Of a stretch of DNA of 64,000 bases, positions 37,471 through 46,821 are shown in pieces. Made by a program: the position numbers and the translations under genes. Source of the DNA: Lactobacillus sp. ESL0679. GTDB taxonomy: Bacteria > Bacillota > Bacilli > Lactobacillales > Lactobacillaceae. The first letter of the stretch is position 1; the number at the start of each line of letters is the position of its first letter. Location of the stretch: the NCBI RefSeq assembly GCF_029433515.1, contig NZ_JAQTIG010000004.1:62001-126000 (forward strand). The letters run 5' to 3'. The notes below the pieces were generated by a model. The model saw nothing but the letters and a program-made list of their open reading frames with translations. It was not told where the DNA came from and did not search any database.

Positions 37471-39138
37471 ATGGTTAATTTAGGTAAAAAGATAATCTAT
37501 CAGATTTATCCCAAATCTTTCTATGATGCTAATGGTGATGGTGTTGGTGATATTCGTGGAATCATTCAAAAAATTCCTTATATCAAAAAATTAAATGTTG
37601 ATATGGTCTGGTTTAATCCTTTTTTTGTTTCGCCGCAGCGCGACAATGGCTATGATATTGCGGATTATTATCAAATCGACCCGCTCTTTGGCACAATGGC
37701 GGACTTTGATGAGCTGGTTGCCAAATTAAAAGAAATTGATGTTGATGTAATGCTGGACATGGTCTTTAATCATTGTTCGACTAGCAATATCTGGTTTCAA
37801 AAGGCTCTGGCAGGCGATGAAAAATACCAGAAGTTTTTCTATTTACGTAAAGCCAAAAAAGATGGCAGTTTGCCGACCAATTGGCAGAGTAAATTCGGCG
37901 GTCCTGCTTGGGCTAAGTTTGGCGATACCGATTATTACTATTTACATCTCTATGATCCAAGCCAGGCTGATCTTGACTGGCACAATCCTGAGGTAAGACA
38001 GGAAGTATACAAGGTAATCAACTTTTGGCGTTCTAAGGGGGTAAAGGGCTTCAGGTTTGACGTAATCAACGTCACCGGAAAGGCGGACAAGTTAGTTGAT
38101 TCAACTGATCCAATAGAAGAAAAGAGTCTCTACACTGATACGCCAGTAGTCCATAAATATTTAAAGGAAATGAATGCGGCCAGTTTTGGCAAGGATCCTG
38201 ATAGCATCACAGTTGGGGAAATGTCTTCAACAACCATAAAAAATTCGATTGCGTATTCCAAGCCCAGTGAGCATGAATTATCAATGGTGTTTAACTTTCA
38301 TCATTTAAAAGTTGATTACAAAAATGGTGAAAAGTGGACCAAAATGCCGTTTGATTTTATGAAACTGAAAAGTTTGTTAACTCAATGGCAAGAAGAGATG
38401 GACCAAGGTGGTGGCTGGAATGCTCTGTTTTGGAATAATCATGATCAGCCAATGGCCTTGAGCCGATTTGGCGACCCCGGAAAGTACAGGGCAAAGTCCG
38501 CCGAGATGCTGGCGACGGCAATTCATCTGATGCGGGGGACGCCATACATTTATATGGGGGAAGAAATCGGAATGACCGATCCTGATTATTCTTCAATCAA
38601 TAGTTATGTTGATATTGAAAGTAAAAATGCCTTTAATAATTTGAAAAAGCAAGGCGTGTCGGATCAGGAAGCCTTTGCCATTGTTCATGCCAAGTCTCGT
38701 GATAATTCGCGAACGCCGATGCACTGGGATAATCAAAAATATGCTGGTTTTAGCAAGGTCAAGCCGTGGCTAATGCCGAAAAATCAGGCGCAGATTAATG
38801 TCAAAAAGGAACTGACGCAGGGAGAAATCTTTAACTATTATCAAAAACTAATTAAGTTACGTAAGAATGAAGATTTGATCTCAGATGGCCATATTAAAAT
38901 GTTTTTGAAATCTGATCAGAGTGTGCTAGCCTATGAGCGTTATTTTGATGATGATTCACAAAAAATAATAGTCTTTAATAATTTTTATGGTCAAGAACAT
39001 GTAGTTAGCGTGCCAGAGGAGTATTGCAATCAGACTTACCAAGTTTTAATTAGTAATTATCAAGAAGATGAAGTTAAAATTAATCGCTCTCTGCATCTAA
39101 GACCTTATGAGGCACTGGCAATAAAAATTATTTCTTAA
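37471..39138 (+). CDS. treC: Trehalose-6-phosphate hydrolase (GH13)
   Basis: Splits trehalose-6-phosphate to glucose and glucose-6-phosphate. The 555-residue alpha-amylase-family enzyme shows the four GH13 regions: DMVFNHCST, the nucleophile Asp197 in GFRFDVINV, the acid/base Glu250 in TVGEMSS, and WNNHDQPM. The QIYPKSFYDANGDGVGDI start is shared with oligo-1,6-glucosidases, which cannot be fully excluded by sequence; position after treR and opposite treB favours TreC. An AAGGAG site precedes the ATG. Confidence 0.93.
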   Translation: MVNLGKKIIYQIYPKSFYDANGDGVGDIRGIIQKIPYIKKLNVDMVWFNPFFVSPQRDNGYDIADYYQIDPLFGTMADFDELVAKLKEIDVDVMLDMVFNHCSTSNIWFQKALAGDEKYQKFFYLRKAKKDGSLPTNWQSKFGGPAWAKFGDTDYYYLHLYDPSQADLDWHNPEVRQEVYKVINFWRSKGVKGFRFDVINVTGKADKLVDSTDPIEEKSLYTDTPVVHKYLKEMNAASFGKDPDSITVGEMSSTTIKNSIAYSKPSEHELSMVFNFHHLKVDYKNGEKWTKMPFDFMKLKSLLTQWQEEMDQGGGWNALFWNNHDQPMALSRFGDPGKYRAKSAEMLATAIHLMRGTPYIYMGEEIGMTDPDYSSINSYVDIESKNAFNNLKKQGVSDQEAFAIVHAKSRDNSRTPMHWDNQKYAGFSKVKPWLMPKNQAQINVKKELTQGEIFNYYQKLIKLRKNEDLISDGHIKMFLKSDQSVLAYERYFDDDSQKIIVFNNFYGQEHVVSVPEEYCNQTYQVLISNYQEDEVKINRSLHLRPYEALAIKIIS

Positions 39139-39141
39139 AAT

Positions 39142-39183
39142 TAAAAATTCGTTGGAACTACTGAGTTCTAACGAATTTTTTGA
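39142..39183. terminator. Bidirectional terminator between treC and pepX
   Basis: AAAATTCGTTGGAACT/AGTTCTAACGAATTTT stem with one mismatch; T run on the plus strand and A run (T run on minus) on the other side. Confidence 0.88.
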
Positions 39184-39191
39184 TTGTTGAA

Positions 39192-41591
39192 TTATTTTTG
39201 ACTAAATTTAATTGCTGTCTTTGCAAGATCAACTGTATAAGTTACTTCTTCAAGTGGGCGCTTAGTCATGCCTTGGTCTGTGGAATAGATGATTAGGCAC
39301 AGGCGACTGCCAACAGGAAGCCGATAGTAAGTTGGCTGCAATTTAAAGGTCAGGTCATAAAACTGCCTGGCTTCAATCGCAGCAGGCTTTTTCATATCGG
39401 CGTAATTTTGCAAATTCATATGTGCTTTAGTAATTAATTTAGCATGAGTCAGCTTGTCCGGCATAAACTCTTGCAGGGTATCGGTACCGAAGCGATAGCC
39501 GAGTTCTTGCCCACCAGGCATTAGGAATTTAGGCGTGGCTGTCAGGCGCTTGCGGTCACCTAACTCAACTAGGGCAACTGAGAGTTGACCCTTGTTCAGA
39601 CTGGAAGAAACATGAACTGTAACTTCTGGCCGACCAACGATTGTTACGGGATGAATAAACTCGTCGGTGGTAAAGCGCAGGCTTGATGATGCCCACGGCT
39701 GCTTGCCACAGATAAATTGATATTGCCAATCACTTTCAGAAATATGGGCTTGCTTAAATTTTTGCCCGCCAACATCAACAAATGCTAGTTGTTTTTTGCC
39801 ATTGCCATCTTTTTGCAGCTCACCATCATCAGTTGGATAATAAGTCGTTTCTTGGCCTAAATCATCACTCCAATCAGCTTCTTGATGCCAAACGTCAGCT
39901 TCTAAATTGTCTTGAATCATGACGGCTGGCCACTGCTTTTCAGCACCATTATCAACTTCAAGCAATTCATGAACAAACCAGAGGTTCATCAGGTCAGTAA
40001 AGTCAATTGAAACCAGGTTGTTCATGTTGTAATGCGGCCCCTGATGTAGGAACAAGTGTGGCTTAATTGGTAGCGGTAGATTCTTGACTTTCTGCCAAAT
40101 TTTGTAGACATTCTTCGGCTTAACATTCCAGTCATTGAGACCGTGAACACTAATCCAAGAGCATTTAATATTGTCTGCATGGTGGCGATAGTTGCGTGCT
40201 TCCCAAAAGTCCGAATATTGACCTGTTGTGCGGTCTTCTTTAGTTAAAAGTTGCTGCTGCATGGCGTCATATTTCGGCTTGATCTTCAAGTAAGAGCCTG
40301 CGTCCCAAAGATTAGACTGACAGGTCTCGGCAAGCAAGTCCATGTCTTCACCTTGGCAGGCCTCAGGAGCAATTACTAGACCGTGCTCACGGTAATAGTC
40401 GTACCAAGAGGAGATTGCGGCTTCAGAAACAACGGTTTTCAGTCCCTTAACGCCAGTTGTGGCAACAGCGATTTGCAGGGTGCCCAAGTAGGAGCGACCG
40501 GTCATGCCGATATTGCCGTTGCACCATGAAGCCTTAACTTGATGAGTGCGATTGCGATCAGTATAAGCAACACGATCGCCGTGCAGCCACTCGATAATTT
40601 CCTTGGCACTTTCGGTTTCTTCAGGAGAACCCGTAATGCGTAAACCATCAGAGCCGCGAGTTCCGATGCCACCGGCAAAGACACTGGCGAAGCCGCGGGC
40701 AAGCATGTACTCGTTAAATGTGTAAGATGATTTGCCGACAGCTTCTTCGGTTGTGGCATGATTTTCAGAGCTAAACTTTTCGGCCTTTACTCGAGCTGCA
40801 GGCTCATATTGCGGATTAGTCCATTCAGTTGCATCACTCAAATTCTCATCGACACTGTGATTGCGTTTAACGTTGTCAATGACACCGCCAAAGTAAGGGC
40901 TAGCAGTATAGAGTGCGGGGACCTTCATCATTTCGCTTTCCACTGGACGAAAAATAGTTGTTTGTAATAAGTCTGATTGACCATCGCCATCGGTGTCGAG
41001 GTCACTTTCCACATAAACAACTTCGCGAATAACATTGCTGGTATCAAATACTGGCAAACTTTTGCCGTTAAATAAAATAAATTTGCTCTCAGGGTCACCA
41101 AGGAGTTTTCCGTGAAAGTAACCTTTACCAGCCATGACATCAATTAATAGTTGGCCGTTTTTAGCTCGGGTGTTTAACAACCGGTAACAAGCATGAATTA
41201 GCTCATCCTTGTTATTAATGTTAGAAACTATCGGTAGGGCTTGCTTGGTCATGAAGCCGAGTGGGTCAGATAGCTGATAATCGTAGTAGACATGGTAGCC
41301 TAAGAGCTGCAAGGCAACGTTATAAAATTGGTCTGGTGTAATGCTTTCAGGATTTGCTGCTAAAAAGTCGGCCAAGGTTTGTGTCTCTGAGACGGCAAAT
41401 TCGCCCAGCTTAGCTTGTCTTGCAGAGTCCTCCCAAGGCCTAACTTCTGCCAGCGTGTTCTCGACAAGTTCTGCCAATAACTCGCTAAAAGTCAGTTCTT
41501 GATAATTTTCTGGTAAAAATTGAATATTAAGTAATTCTTGCACTTGCGTTTTAAAGTCGGTTTCGACATATGCATATTGATTGTATTTCAT
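39192..41591 (-). CDS. pepX: Xaa-Pro dipeptidyl-peptidase
   Basis: A 799-residue cytosolic serine peptidase (S15) that removes N-terminal Xaa-Pro dipeptides from casein-like peptides, a hallmark of lactic acid bacteria. An N-terminal helical oligomerization domain (about 1-190) leads into the alpha/beta hydrolase domain, with the nucleophile near Ser367 in [12 protein letters not shown], an Asp in the [14 protein letters not shown] area and a His in LHQGPHYNM; a C-terminal jelly-roll follows (from about 590). Length is normal. The gene is alone, between the treC terminator and the Spx-like gene. Confidence 0.97.
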   Translation of the reverse strand: MKYNQYAYVETDFKTQVQELLNIQFLPENYQELTFSELLAELVENTLAEVRPWEDSARQAKLGEFAVSETQTLADFLAANPESITPDQFYNVALQLLGYHVYYDYQLSDPLGFMTKQALPIVSNINNKDELIHACYRLLNTRAKNGQLLIDVMAGKGYFHGKLLGDPESKFILFNGKSLPVFDTSNVIREVVYVESDLDTDGDGQSDLLQTTIFRPVESEMMKVPALYTASPYFGGVIDNVKRNHSVDENLSDATEWTNPQYEPAARVKAEKFSSENHATTEEAVGKSSYTFNEYMLARGFASVFAGGIGTRGSDGLRITGSPEETESAKEIIEWLHGDRVAYTDRNRTHQVKASWCNGNIGMTGRSYLGTLQIAVATTGVKGLKTVVSEAAISSWYDYYREHGLVIAPEACQGEDMDLLAETCQSNLWDAGSYLKIKPKYDAMQQQLLTKEDRTTGQYSDFWEARNYRHHADNIKCSWISVHGLNDWNVKPKNVYKIWQKVKNLPLPIKPHLFLHQGPHYNMNNLVSIDFTDLMNLWFVHELLEVDNGAEKQWPAVMIQDNLEADVWHQEADWSDDLGQETTYYPTDDGELQKDGNGKKQLAFVDVGGQKFKQAHISESDWQYQFICGKQPWASSSLRFTTDEFIHPVTIVGRPEVTVHVSSSLNKGQLSVALVELGDRKRLTATPKFLMPGGQELGYRFGTDTLQEFMPDKLTHAKLITKAHMNLQNYADMKKPAAIEARQFYDLTFKLQPTYYRLPVGSRLCLIIYSTDQGMTKRPLEEVTYTVDLAKTAIKFSQK

Positions 41592-41664
41592 ACTGTGCTC
41601 CTTTTTTATTTCCTATTATAAAGGTTATTGCAAGCATAGAAAATAGGCAAAATAAAAACGAGCA

Positions 41665-42033
41665 TTAAGCTCGCTTTGATAGCCAAGTATCTTTGTAAAC
41701 ATCTTCGTTAAAGCCGCAGGTTAGTTTGTCGCCATCAATCACTAGTGGCCGTTTGATTAGCTTGCCGTTTTTGGACATCATCTCTGCTGCTTCATCAATT
41801 GTCATGTCTGGTAATTGGTCTTTTAAGTGCAGTTTGCGGTAGTCCATGCCGTGGGTGTTGAAGAAGTAACGCAATCCGCGGTCCTGATGGGCAGTCATCC
41901 AGTTAACTAGGTCTTCTTTTTTAGGTGGCTGCTCTACTAAATCTTGAAAGTCGACGTCAACATCATGCTCGTGCAGCCATTTTTCAGCACTGCGCGAGGT
42001 TGAACAACGTTTATAACCATAAAATTTAATCAT
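41665..42033 (-). CDS. ArsC/Spx-family protein
   Basis: A 122-residue thioredoxin-fold protein of the ArsC/Spx/MgsR group. The active-site loop is YGYKRCSTSRSAEKWL, with a single cysteine followed by an arginine three residues on (CxxxR) rather than the CxxC redox switch of Spx, so it resembles YffB/arsenate-reductase-like members. Family endings KRPLVIDGDKLTCGFNEDVYKDTW are clear. Whether it binds RNA polymerase alpha or reduces a substrate is not decidable here. Transcribed alone, downstream of the candidate toxin locus. Confidence 0.87.
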   Translation of the reverse strand: MIKFYGYKRCSTSRSAEKWLHEHDVDVDFQDLVEQPPKKEDLVNWMTAHQDRGLRYFFNTHGMDYRKLHLKDQLPDMTIDEAAEMMSKNGKLIKRPLVIDGDKLTCGFNEDVYKDTWLSKRA

Positions 42034-42254
42034 TTTTATACCTTCTTTTTATAGTAATCATAATTAATTATAGCAATAAGTGAGGAAAGGCTGTAGAGTT
42101 AGCAATTATTTTTAAAAAAGAATTTGTATTAAGAATATTATGTTCTAAAGTCGCTAGATGCTATTCTTTATAGATAGCTACAAGTGGAAAATATAGCAAT
42201 AACAGATTATAGTTTACCTAAATAAAAAATATACTAACATTAAAAATTGTATGC

Positions 42255-42318
42255 TATAATGGCAAATAATAATTACATAGTAATCACCAGCTCGCCAAAG
42301 CTAAAGTGATTACTTTTT
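42255..42318 (+). ncRNA. Candidate antitoxin RNA (about 52 nt)
   Basis: An extended -10 box (TGCTATAAT, 42252-42260) is followed within 20 bp by a strong terminator: AGTAATCAC/GTGATTACT with an inner AGCT/AGCT stem and T5 (42279-42318). A transcript from about 42267 would be some 52 nt with no ORF. It overlaps the 3' end of the minus-strand small ORF in antisense and carries CACCAGCT (42285-42292), able to pair over 8 bases (one G-U) with AGTTGGTG in that ORF's 5' leader (42561-42568). This two-site pairing is how Fst-type antitoxin RNAs work. Promoter -35 is weak; function is inferred. Confidence 0.45.
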
Positions 42319-42474
42319 GTTTCTCGTAAAAAATAGTTTGATTACAAAAAACAATCTTGCTAAAGCAATAATCCAGGTAGTTAAGGACTTTGTTGCATTC
42401 GTTAAAGAAGATAACAAGTAGCTTACCACTGTAAAGATAATTGCTAAATGCAAGATAAAAAGTGCAATACCCAT
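42310..42474 (-). CDS. Candidate type I toxin: 54-residue hydrophobic peptide
   Basis: A small ORF beginning MGIALFILHLAIIFTVV, with a second hydrophobic stretch TWIIALARLFFVIKLFF and a basic end TRNKK. Hydrophobic body plus charged tail is the build of membrane-acting type I toxins. It is not identical to any Fst or TxpA peptide I can recall. On the minus strand there is a TATAAT box at 42589-42594, giving a leader of about 108 nt with a perfect AAAGGAGG, but that site is 16 nt from the ATG, longer than normal; a CCCTATA...TATGGG hairpin could shorten it. The stop codon lies in the shared terminator. The longer overlapping frame (42284-42541) is less protein-like. The rest of the gap 42034-42802 is AT-rich with no other gene seen. 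Confidence 0.45.
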   Translation of the reverse strand: MGIALFILHLAIIFTVVSYLLSSLTNATKSLTTWIIALARLFFVIKLFFTRNKK

Positions 42475-42802
42475 AAAGGTATAGGGCTAACCTCCTTTCA
42501 TTAGGATTTTGCATTAGGTGTAAATACACCATAAGCACCACCTCTTTTGAAAGAAATAGCCACCAACTTTAGCTGTTCTGTAATAAATATTATATCTAAA
42601 AAATGAATATAAAGAAATACAATTATAAGTTTTCTTATTTTAAATTTCAAAGCTGTTCTAGCAGAATTTAAATAAAAATGCTGGCAATATTTTAACTATT
42701 TAAGTATTGTGTTAAAAACAAGCAATTGAATAATAATTTGGTTAATTAATTGCTATAATAGTCTTGATTAAAACTCTTTACGGATAGAAATGAGGAAACA
42801 GC

Positions 42803-43765
42803 ATGAAAATTGTAAATTTGGATAGTTATGCTTTGAACCCTGGCGATCTTGACTGGACACCACTTAAAGATTTTGGCGATTGTCAATTTTATGATCGGAC
42901 TCCGATTGATGATGATGCCGAAATTTTAAAGCGAATTGGTGATGCTGAAATCGTGTTAACCAATAAGACGCCGCTTGATGAGCATGTGATTAATGCAGCA
43001 CCAAACTTAAAGTATATTGGTGTGACGGCCACAGGCTACAATGTGATTGACCTTGATGCAGCCAAAAAAGCTGGTGTCACGGTAACTAATGTTCCAAGTT
43101 ATAGTTCAGATGCCGTGGCGCAATTTACTTTTGCCTTGCTGCTAGAAATTTATAATCAAGTTGGCTTGCATAACAAGCTAGTTCATGAGGGTAAGTGGAC
43201 GAGCAATCCCGACTTCACCTTCTGGGCTAAGCCATTATCTGAACTACAAGGCAAGACGATTGGTTTAGTGGGCTTTGGTGCCATTGCAAAGCGGGTTGCT
43301 GAAATTGCTCATGCGTTTAGAATGAACATTATTTTCTATAATCATCGTCCTAAAGAAGTTCCTGGTCCTTGGGTTAAGCAGGTAAGTCTTGATGAGCTTT
43401 ATAAGCAAGCGGATATTATCACGCTTCATGTACCACAAACTCCAGAAACAACCGATATGATTTGTACAGCTTCAATTAAAAAAATGAAGCCTGGTGTTGT
43501 CATTATTAATACAGCTCGCGGCGGTTTAATCAATGAAGCCGACCTCGCTGCTGCTTTGAATGATGGTCAAGTTGCTGCAGCTGGAGTCGATGTTGCTCAA
43601 GCTGAGCCGATTCCGACAGATAGTCCATTGCTGACAGCCAAGAATTGCTACATTACACCACATATTGCATGGGCTCCGCGGGAGACACGCGACCGACTTT
43701 TACAAATTGTGTTTGCCAATCTGCGTGCTTACCTGAATGGTGAAAAATTAAACGTTATTGAATAA
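42803..43765 (+). CDS. D-2-hydroxyacid dehydrogenase (NAD-dependent)
   Basis: A 320-residue member of the D-isomer-specific 2-hydroxyacid dehydrogenases, nearest in pattern to glycerate dehydrogenase/hydroxypyruvate reductase. The nucleotide-binding motif is GKTIGLVGFGAIAKRVAEIA, substrate-binding ATGYNVID and the catalytic Arg in INTARGGLINEADL, with Glu in DVAQAEPIP and His in ITPHIAWAPRETR. The true 2-oxoacid substrate is uncertain. GAGGAAA precedes the ATG; the gene has its own terminator. Confidence 0.92.
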   Translation: MKIVNLDSYALNPGDLDWTPLKDFGDCQFYDRTPIDDDAEILKRIGDAEIVLTNKTPLDEHVINAAPNLKYIGVTATGYNVIDLDAAKKAGVTVTNVPSYSSDAVAQFTFALLLEIYNQVGLHNKLVHEGKWTSNPDFTFWAKPLSELQGKTIGLVGFGAIAKRVAEIAHAFRMNIIFYNHRPKEVPGPWVKQVSLDELYKQADIITLHVPQTPETTDMICTASIKKMKPGVVIINTARGGLINEADLAAALNDGQVAAAGVDVAQAEPIPTDSPLLTAKNCYITPHIAWAPRETRDRLLQIVFANLRAYLNGEKLNVIE

Positions 43766-43768
43766 AAC

Positions 43769-43815
43769 AAAAGGCCAACTTTTCGGATTTGAAGAGTTGA
43801 CCTTTTTTCATGCAA
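43769..43815. terminator. Terminator between the dehydrogenase and oppA-like genes
   Basis: AAAAGGCCAACT/AGTTGACCTTTT stem (one C-A mismatch) with T run; the genes are convergent so it may serve both. Confidence 0.82.
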
Positions 43816-43844
43816 AATTAAGGAGTAGTTTGGTTTAAAAATGA

Positions 43845-45611
43845 CTATTTAACAAAACCAACTTTATACCAAAGTGGGTGGTTGTTGTTTGATTGTGCTG
43901 GTTCTTTTGAATAACCAGTAATGTCGGAGTTAACGGCAGTAATTGTATAGGCATTATCAATTGGAATTGCCCAAGCTTGGTCAGCCATATACTTTTGCCA
44001 TTCATGGAATTTTTGCACCCGGTATTTGTGGTTGAATGCCTTAGGAGAATCGATTTCGCGTAATAACTTATTATTTTCAGGAGTTACATACCGCATATAA
44101 TTTAAGATTGAAGTTTCACTATAATACGACTGTGGCGATGGTTCACTCGGTAGGCCCCAGCCAGCCATATACATGTCAATTGTCGGGTCATCGTTTTGAA
44201 TTTTATCATAGAATGAATTAAATTCAGTCAAGCGACCACCAGCCAACTTAACATTCAAACCAATCTTGTGCCATTGCTGCAAGTAATTTTGAACAATTGG
44301 CTCTTGGTTGGTGTCACCACTCATTGCGGCAAAGGTGATGGTCAGAGGCTTACCATTTGGTTGCGTGCGCCACTTGCCCTTTTTCTTGAAGCCCGCCTTA
44401 TCCAAAATATTGTTGGCCTTTTTCAAATTAAAGTTAAAGCCGGGATTTGTCTGGTCCGAATAATCACCGTATTGTGCCGGAATTAGCGTTGGCACCCGGA
44501 ACTTAATTCCATGAGTGTAATGCTTATCGACTTGGTCAACATTCATTGCGTAGCCGATGGCTTGTCTGAGAGCTTTGTTATTCATTTTGGCGTTTTTGTT
44601 CATCACGTTCTTATTCTGCTTGGCGTCCCATTTACCAACTTTGAAACCAATATAGTGGTAAGCCAGCGGAATTTGCGCGATAAAGTTGACGTTCTTGGTG
44701 TCCTTAACTTGCATCCATTGCGTCGGAATAATGTCGGCCACGTCGAATTTGTGGCTCTTAATCGCCTGCGTTGCTGAATTAGGGGTAACAACTTGGAGAA
44801 TAATCTTATTTAACTTTGGCTTGCCACGCCAATAATACTTATTAGGCGTCCATGTAACTGATTGCCCGCGAGTAACTTTGGCAGCCTTGAAGGGCCCAAA
44901 GAAAAGCGGCTTTTTTCTAATTTGGTCAGAAGATACCAATTTGCTAAACGGAACATTCTTTAAGTAATGGTAAGGCTCAGCGGTTTCCCAGAAGTAGCGG
45001 TTACCACTGTTGTACATACCCGGCTTTAATTCATAGAAATGAATGATAATGGTTCGGCCGTTTTCACCTTCGGGCATTTCAATCCCAGAAATACTGCTAG
45101 CCTTGCCATCATGATAATCCTTCAGGCCCAAGATATTTTCCAAATTCTTGTTATAACGCTCAGATTTGGAAGCCTTATTGGCAATAATTTCGTAAGGATA
45201 TTCCAAGTCCTTGGCGGTTACTTGCTTACCATCCGACCATTTAACGCCTTCTTTGACAGTAATCGTGACCGTGTTATTCTTGCGGTTAAGTTTTAAAGTG
45301 GCTGGGCCTTTGTCAGTAATTCGGTAATGATTATCGGTATCAAAGAGTGTTTCTGCACCGGGGCTAGCAACCTCGGAATCAATATCACTGGTTGATAATT
45401 CGTTAGAAAAAATCCCAGAAAACGGGGTGTCAGTTTCTAATGCTAACTTCAAAGTACCACCTTGTTTAGCGGCTTTAGCTGGGGTAGATTCCGGTAATTT
45501 ACTAACTGATTTACTTTCATTTGTGGTGTCACTGCTCTTACCACAAGCAGTTAAAACGAGTGCGGCTGTGGTTATAATTCCAAGGGAACTTAATGTTTTA
45601 AATTTTCGCAT
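43845..45611 (-). CDS. Oligopeptide ABC transporter substrate-binding lipoprotein (OppA-like)
   Basis: A 588-residue solute-binding protein of family SBP_bac_5. The lipobox (LVLTACGKS, Cys23) anchors it on the outer face of the membrane; family segments include VKEGVKWSDGKQVTAKDLEYPYEI, KALRQAIGYAMNVDQV and the C-terminal MYMAGWGLPSEPSPQSYY. It captures peptides for an Opp permease, none of whose other genes are adjacent, so it is an orphan binding protein; lactobacilli often have several. It is divergent from the malonate decarboxylase cluster. Confidence 0.92.
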   Translation of the reverse strand: MRKFKTLSSLGIITTAALVLTACGKSSDTTNESKSVSKLPESTPAKAAKQGGTLKLALETDTPFSGIFSNELSTSDIDSEVASPGAETLFDTDNHYRITDKGPATLKLNRKNNTVTITVKEGVKWSDGKQVTAKDLEYPYEIIANKASKSERYNKNLENILGLKDYHDGKASSISGIEMPEGENGRTIIIHFYELKPGMYNSGNRYFWETAEPYHYLKNVPFSKLVSSDQIRKKPLFFGPFKAAKVTRGQSVTWTPNKYYWRGKPKLNKIILQVVTPNSATQAIKSHKFDVADIIPTQWMQVKDTKNVNFIAQIPLAYHYIGFKVGKWDAKQNKNVMNKNAKMNNKALRQAIGYAMNVDQVDKHYTHGIKFRVPTLIPAQYGDYSDQTNPGFNFNLKKANNILDKAGFKKKGKWRTQPNGKPLTITFAAMSGDTNQEPIVQNYLQQWHKIGLNVKLAGGRLTEFNSFYDKIQNDDPTIDMYMAGWGLPSEPSPQSYYSETSILNYMRYVTPENNKLLREIDSPKAFNHKYRVQKFHEWQKYMADQAWAIPIDNAYTITAVNSDITGYSKEPAQSNNNHPLWYKVGFVK

Positions 45612-45898
45612 AGTTTTGCTCCTCTATATTTAATTTAGTTTTAATAAATTTGTTATAAATTTTAGCATATTAAATTAATAATTGCTAAATATTTTTAATA
45701 TTTATGGATTATTAATAATTAAAGCAGTGCTGGTATACTTATTAAATCGAGATTAATGATAAACATAATATATTAAAATATTAATACTAAAAATGAAATT
45801 AATCGTAAATTAGCTAACTTATAGTAGGCAATAAAATCCTTTTTTCTGTTAAAAATAAAGTTTAAAATTGACTTAGGTAACTTGATAAAAGAAAGAAG
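45612..45898. promoter_or_regulatory. Divergent promoter region oppA-like / mdcH
   Basis: A very AT-rich 287-bp spacer. On the plus strand an extended -10 (TGGTATACT, TATACT at 45734-45739) could start the mdc transcript, leaving a leader of about 150 nt. Several short AT palindromes (for example AATATATTAAAATATT near 45780) are present but no recognised operator. No regulator gene adjoins. Confidence 0.35.
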
Positions 45899-46816
45899 AT
45901 GGTCTTTTTGCGGGCATTATGGTTGTTTCCAGGACAAGGTAATCAATTTGCTGGGATGCTGGCTCACGTCACTTCTGAATTAAAAGAGCACGTTGAGCAA
46001 TTGTTGGGGCTGAAATTAGTGGACACGGCAGAAGGCTATCATGACTCGGTTCAATTGCAAGTTAGCATTGCGTTAGTACAAGTTGACCAGATTAATCAGC
46101 TAATTGCTGCTGAAAATAAGCCTGATTTAGTGGCAGGTCACAGTTTAGGTGCTTTTGCGGCAGCCTATGCAGCTGGCAGCATTAAGCAAGATGATTTGTT
46201 TCGAGTTGTTAAACACCGCGCAAGCTTGATGCAGAACGCGTATCCAAGTGGCTATGGCATGGGAGTTGTCGCGGGTTTAACTAGAAGGCAGTTGGCTCCG
46301 TTAGTGGCACAGATAAACTCTCCTGCTAGTCCAGTGTTTTTGTCAAATCAAAACGCAGCTAACCAAACCTGTATTTCTGGTAAGCTGACGGCAATTGATC
46401 AGGTATTGCAATTGGCCAAGCAAAGCGGTGCCGTCATCGCACAACGATTAAGAGTGCCGGTGCCATCGCATTCACCATTGATGCAAAAGGTGGCAGAACA
46501 ATTAGAGCAGGAAATTGCGCAAATTACGATTGCTAAACCGCATTGCCGCTACTTAACTAACTATTCGGGGCGCAGCGTTCGCCAAGCAAAGTTTGTGGCC
46601 ACGGATTTAATTAATAACTTAATATATCCGGTATATTTTGAAGACATGATTAATGTGGCGCGGGATTATCAGCCAGAAGTAATTGTCAACTTTGTGCCGG
46701 GTACGCCATTTACGACGATTTTGCACCAAACATTTGGCGGTTTACGACAGATTAACCTTAATCAAACAAGCGTTGCCGATGCGATTTACCTATTAAATAA
46801 ATGGAAAAAGAGGTAG
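45899..46816 (+). CDS. mdcH: Malonyl-CoA:ACP transacylase of malonate decarboxylase
   Basis: A 305-residue acyltransferase of the FabD fold. It has the N-terminal LWLFPGQGNQFAGML, the nucleophile Ser82 in LVAGHSLGAFAAAYA, an Arg in FRVVKHRASLMQ and the catalytic His in VPVPSHSPLMQ. In malonate decarboxylase MdcH primes the carrier protein by loading malonyl from malonyl-CoA. The ATG at 45899 has only a weak AAAGAAAG site. FabD of fatty acid synthesis is the alternative, but it lies directly ahead of mdcA. Confidence 0.87.
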   Translation: MVFLRALWLFPGQGNQFAGMLAHVTSELKEHVEQLLGLKLVDTAEGYHDSVQLQVSIALVQVDQINQLIAAENKPDLVAGHSLGAFAAAYAAGSIKQDDLFRVVKHRASLMQNAYPSGYGMGVVAGLTRRQLAPLVAQINSPASPVFLSNQNAANQTCISGKLTAIDQVLQLAKQSGAVIAQRLRVPVPSHSPLMQKVAEQLEQEIAQITIAKPHCRYLTNYSGRSVRQAKFVATDLINNLIYPVYFEDMINVARDYQPEVIVNFVPGTPFTTILHQTFGGLRQINLNQTSVADAIYLLNKWKKR

Positions 46817-46821
46817 TAAAA

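Noticed and set aside
42284..42541. An 85-codon minus-strand ORF covering the toxin region.
   Set aside because: It overlaps the 54-codon hydrophobic ORF in another frame, has a mixed, non-protein-like composition, and lacks a ribosome site; the shorter ORF with a hydrophobic body and basic tail fits better.
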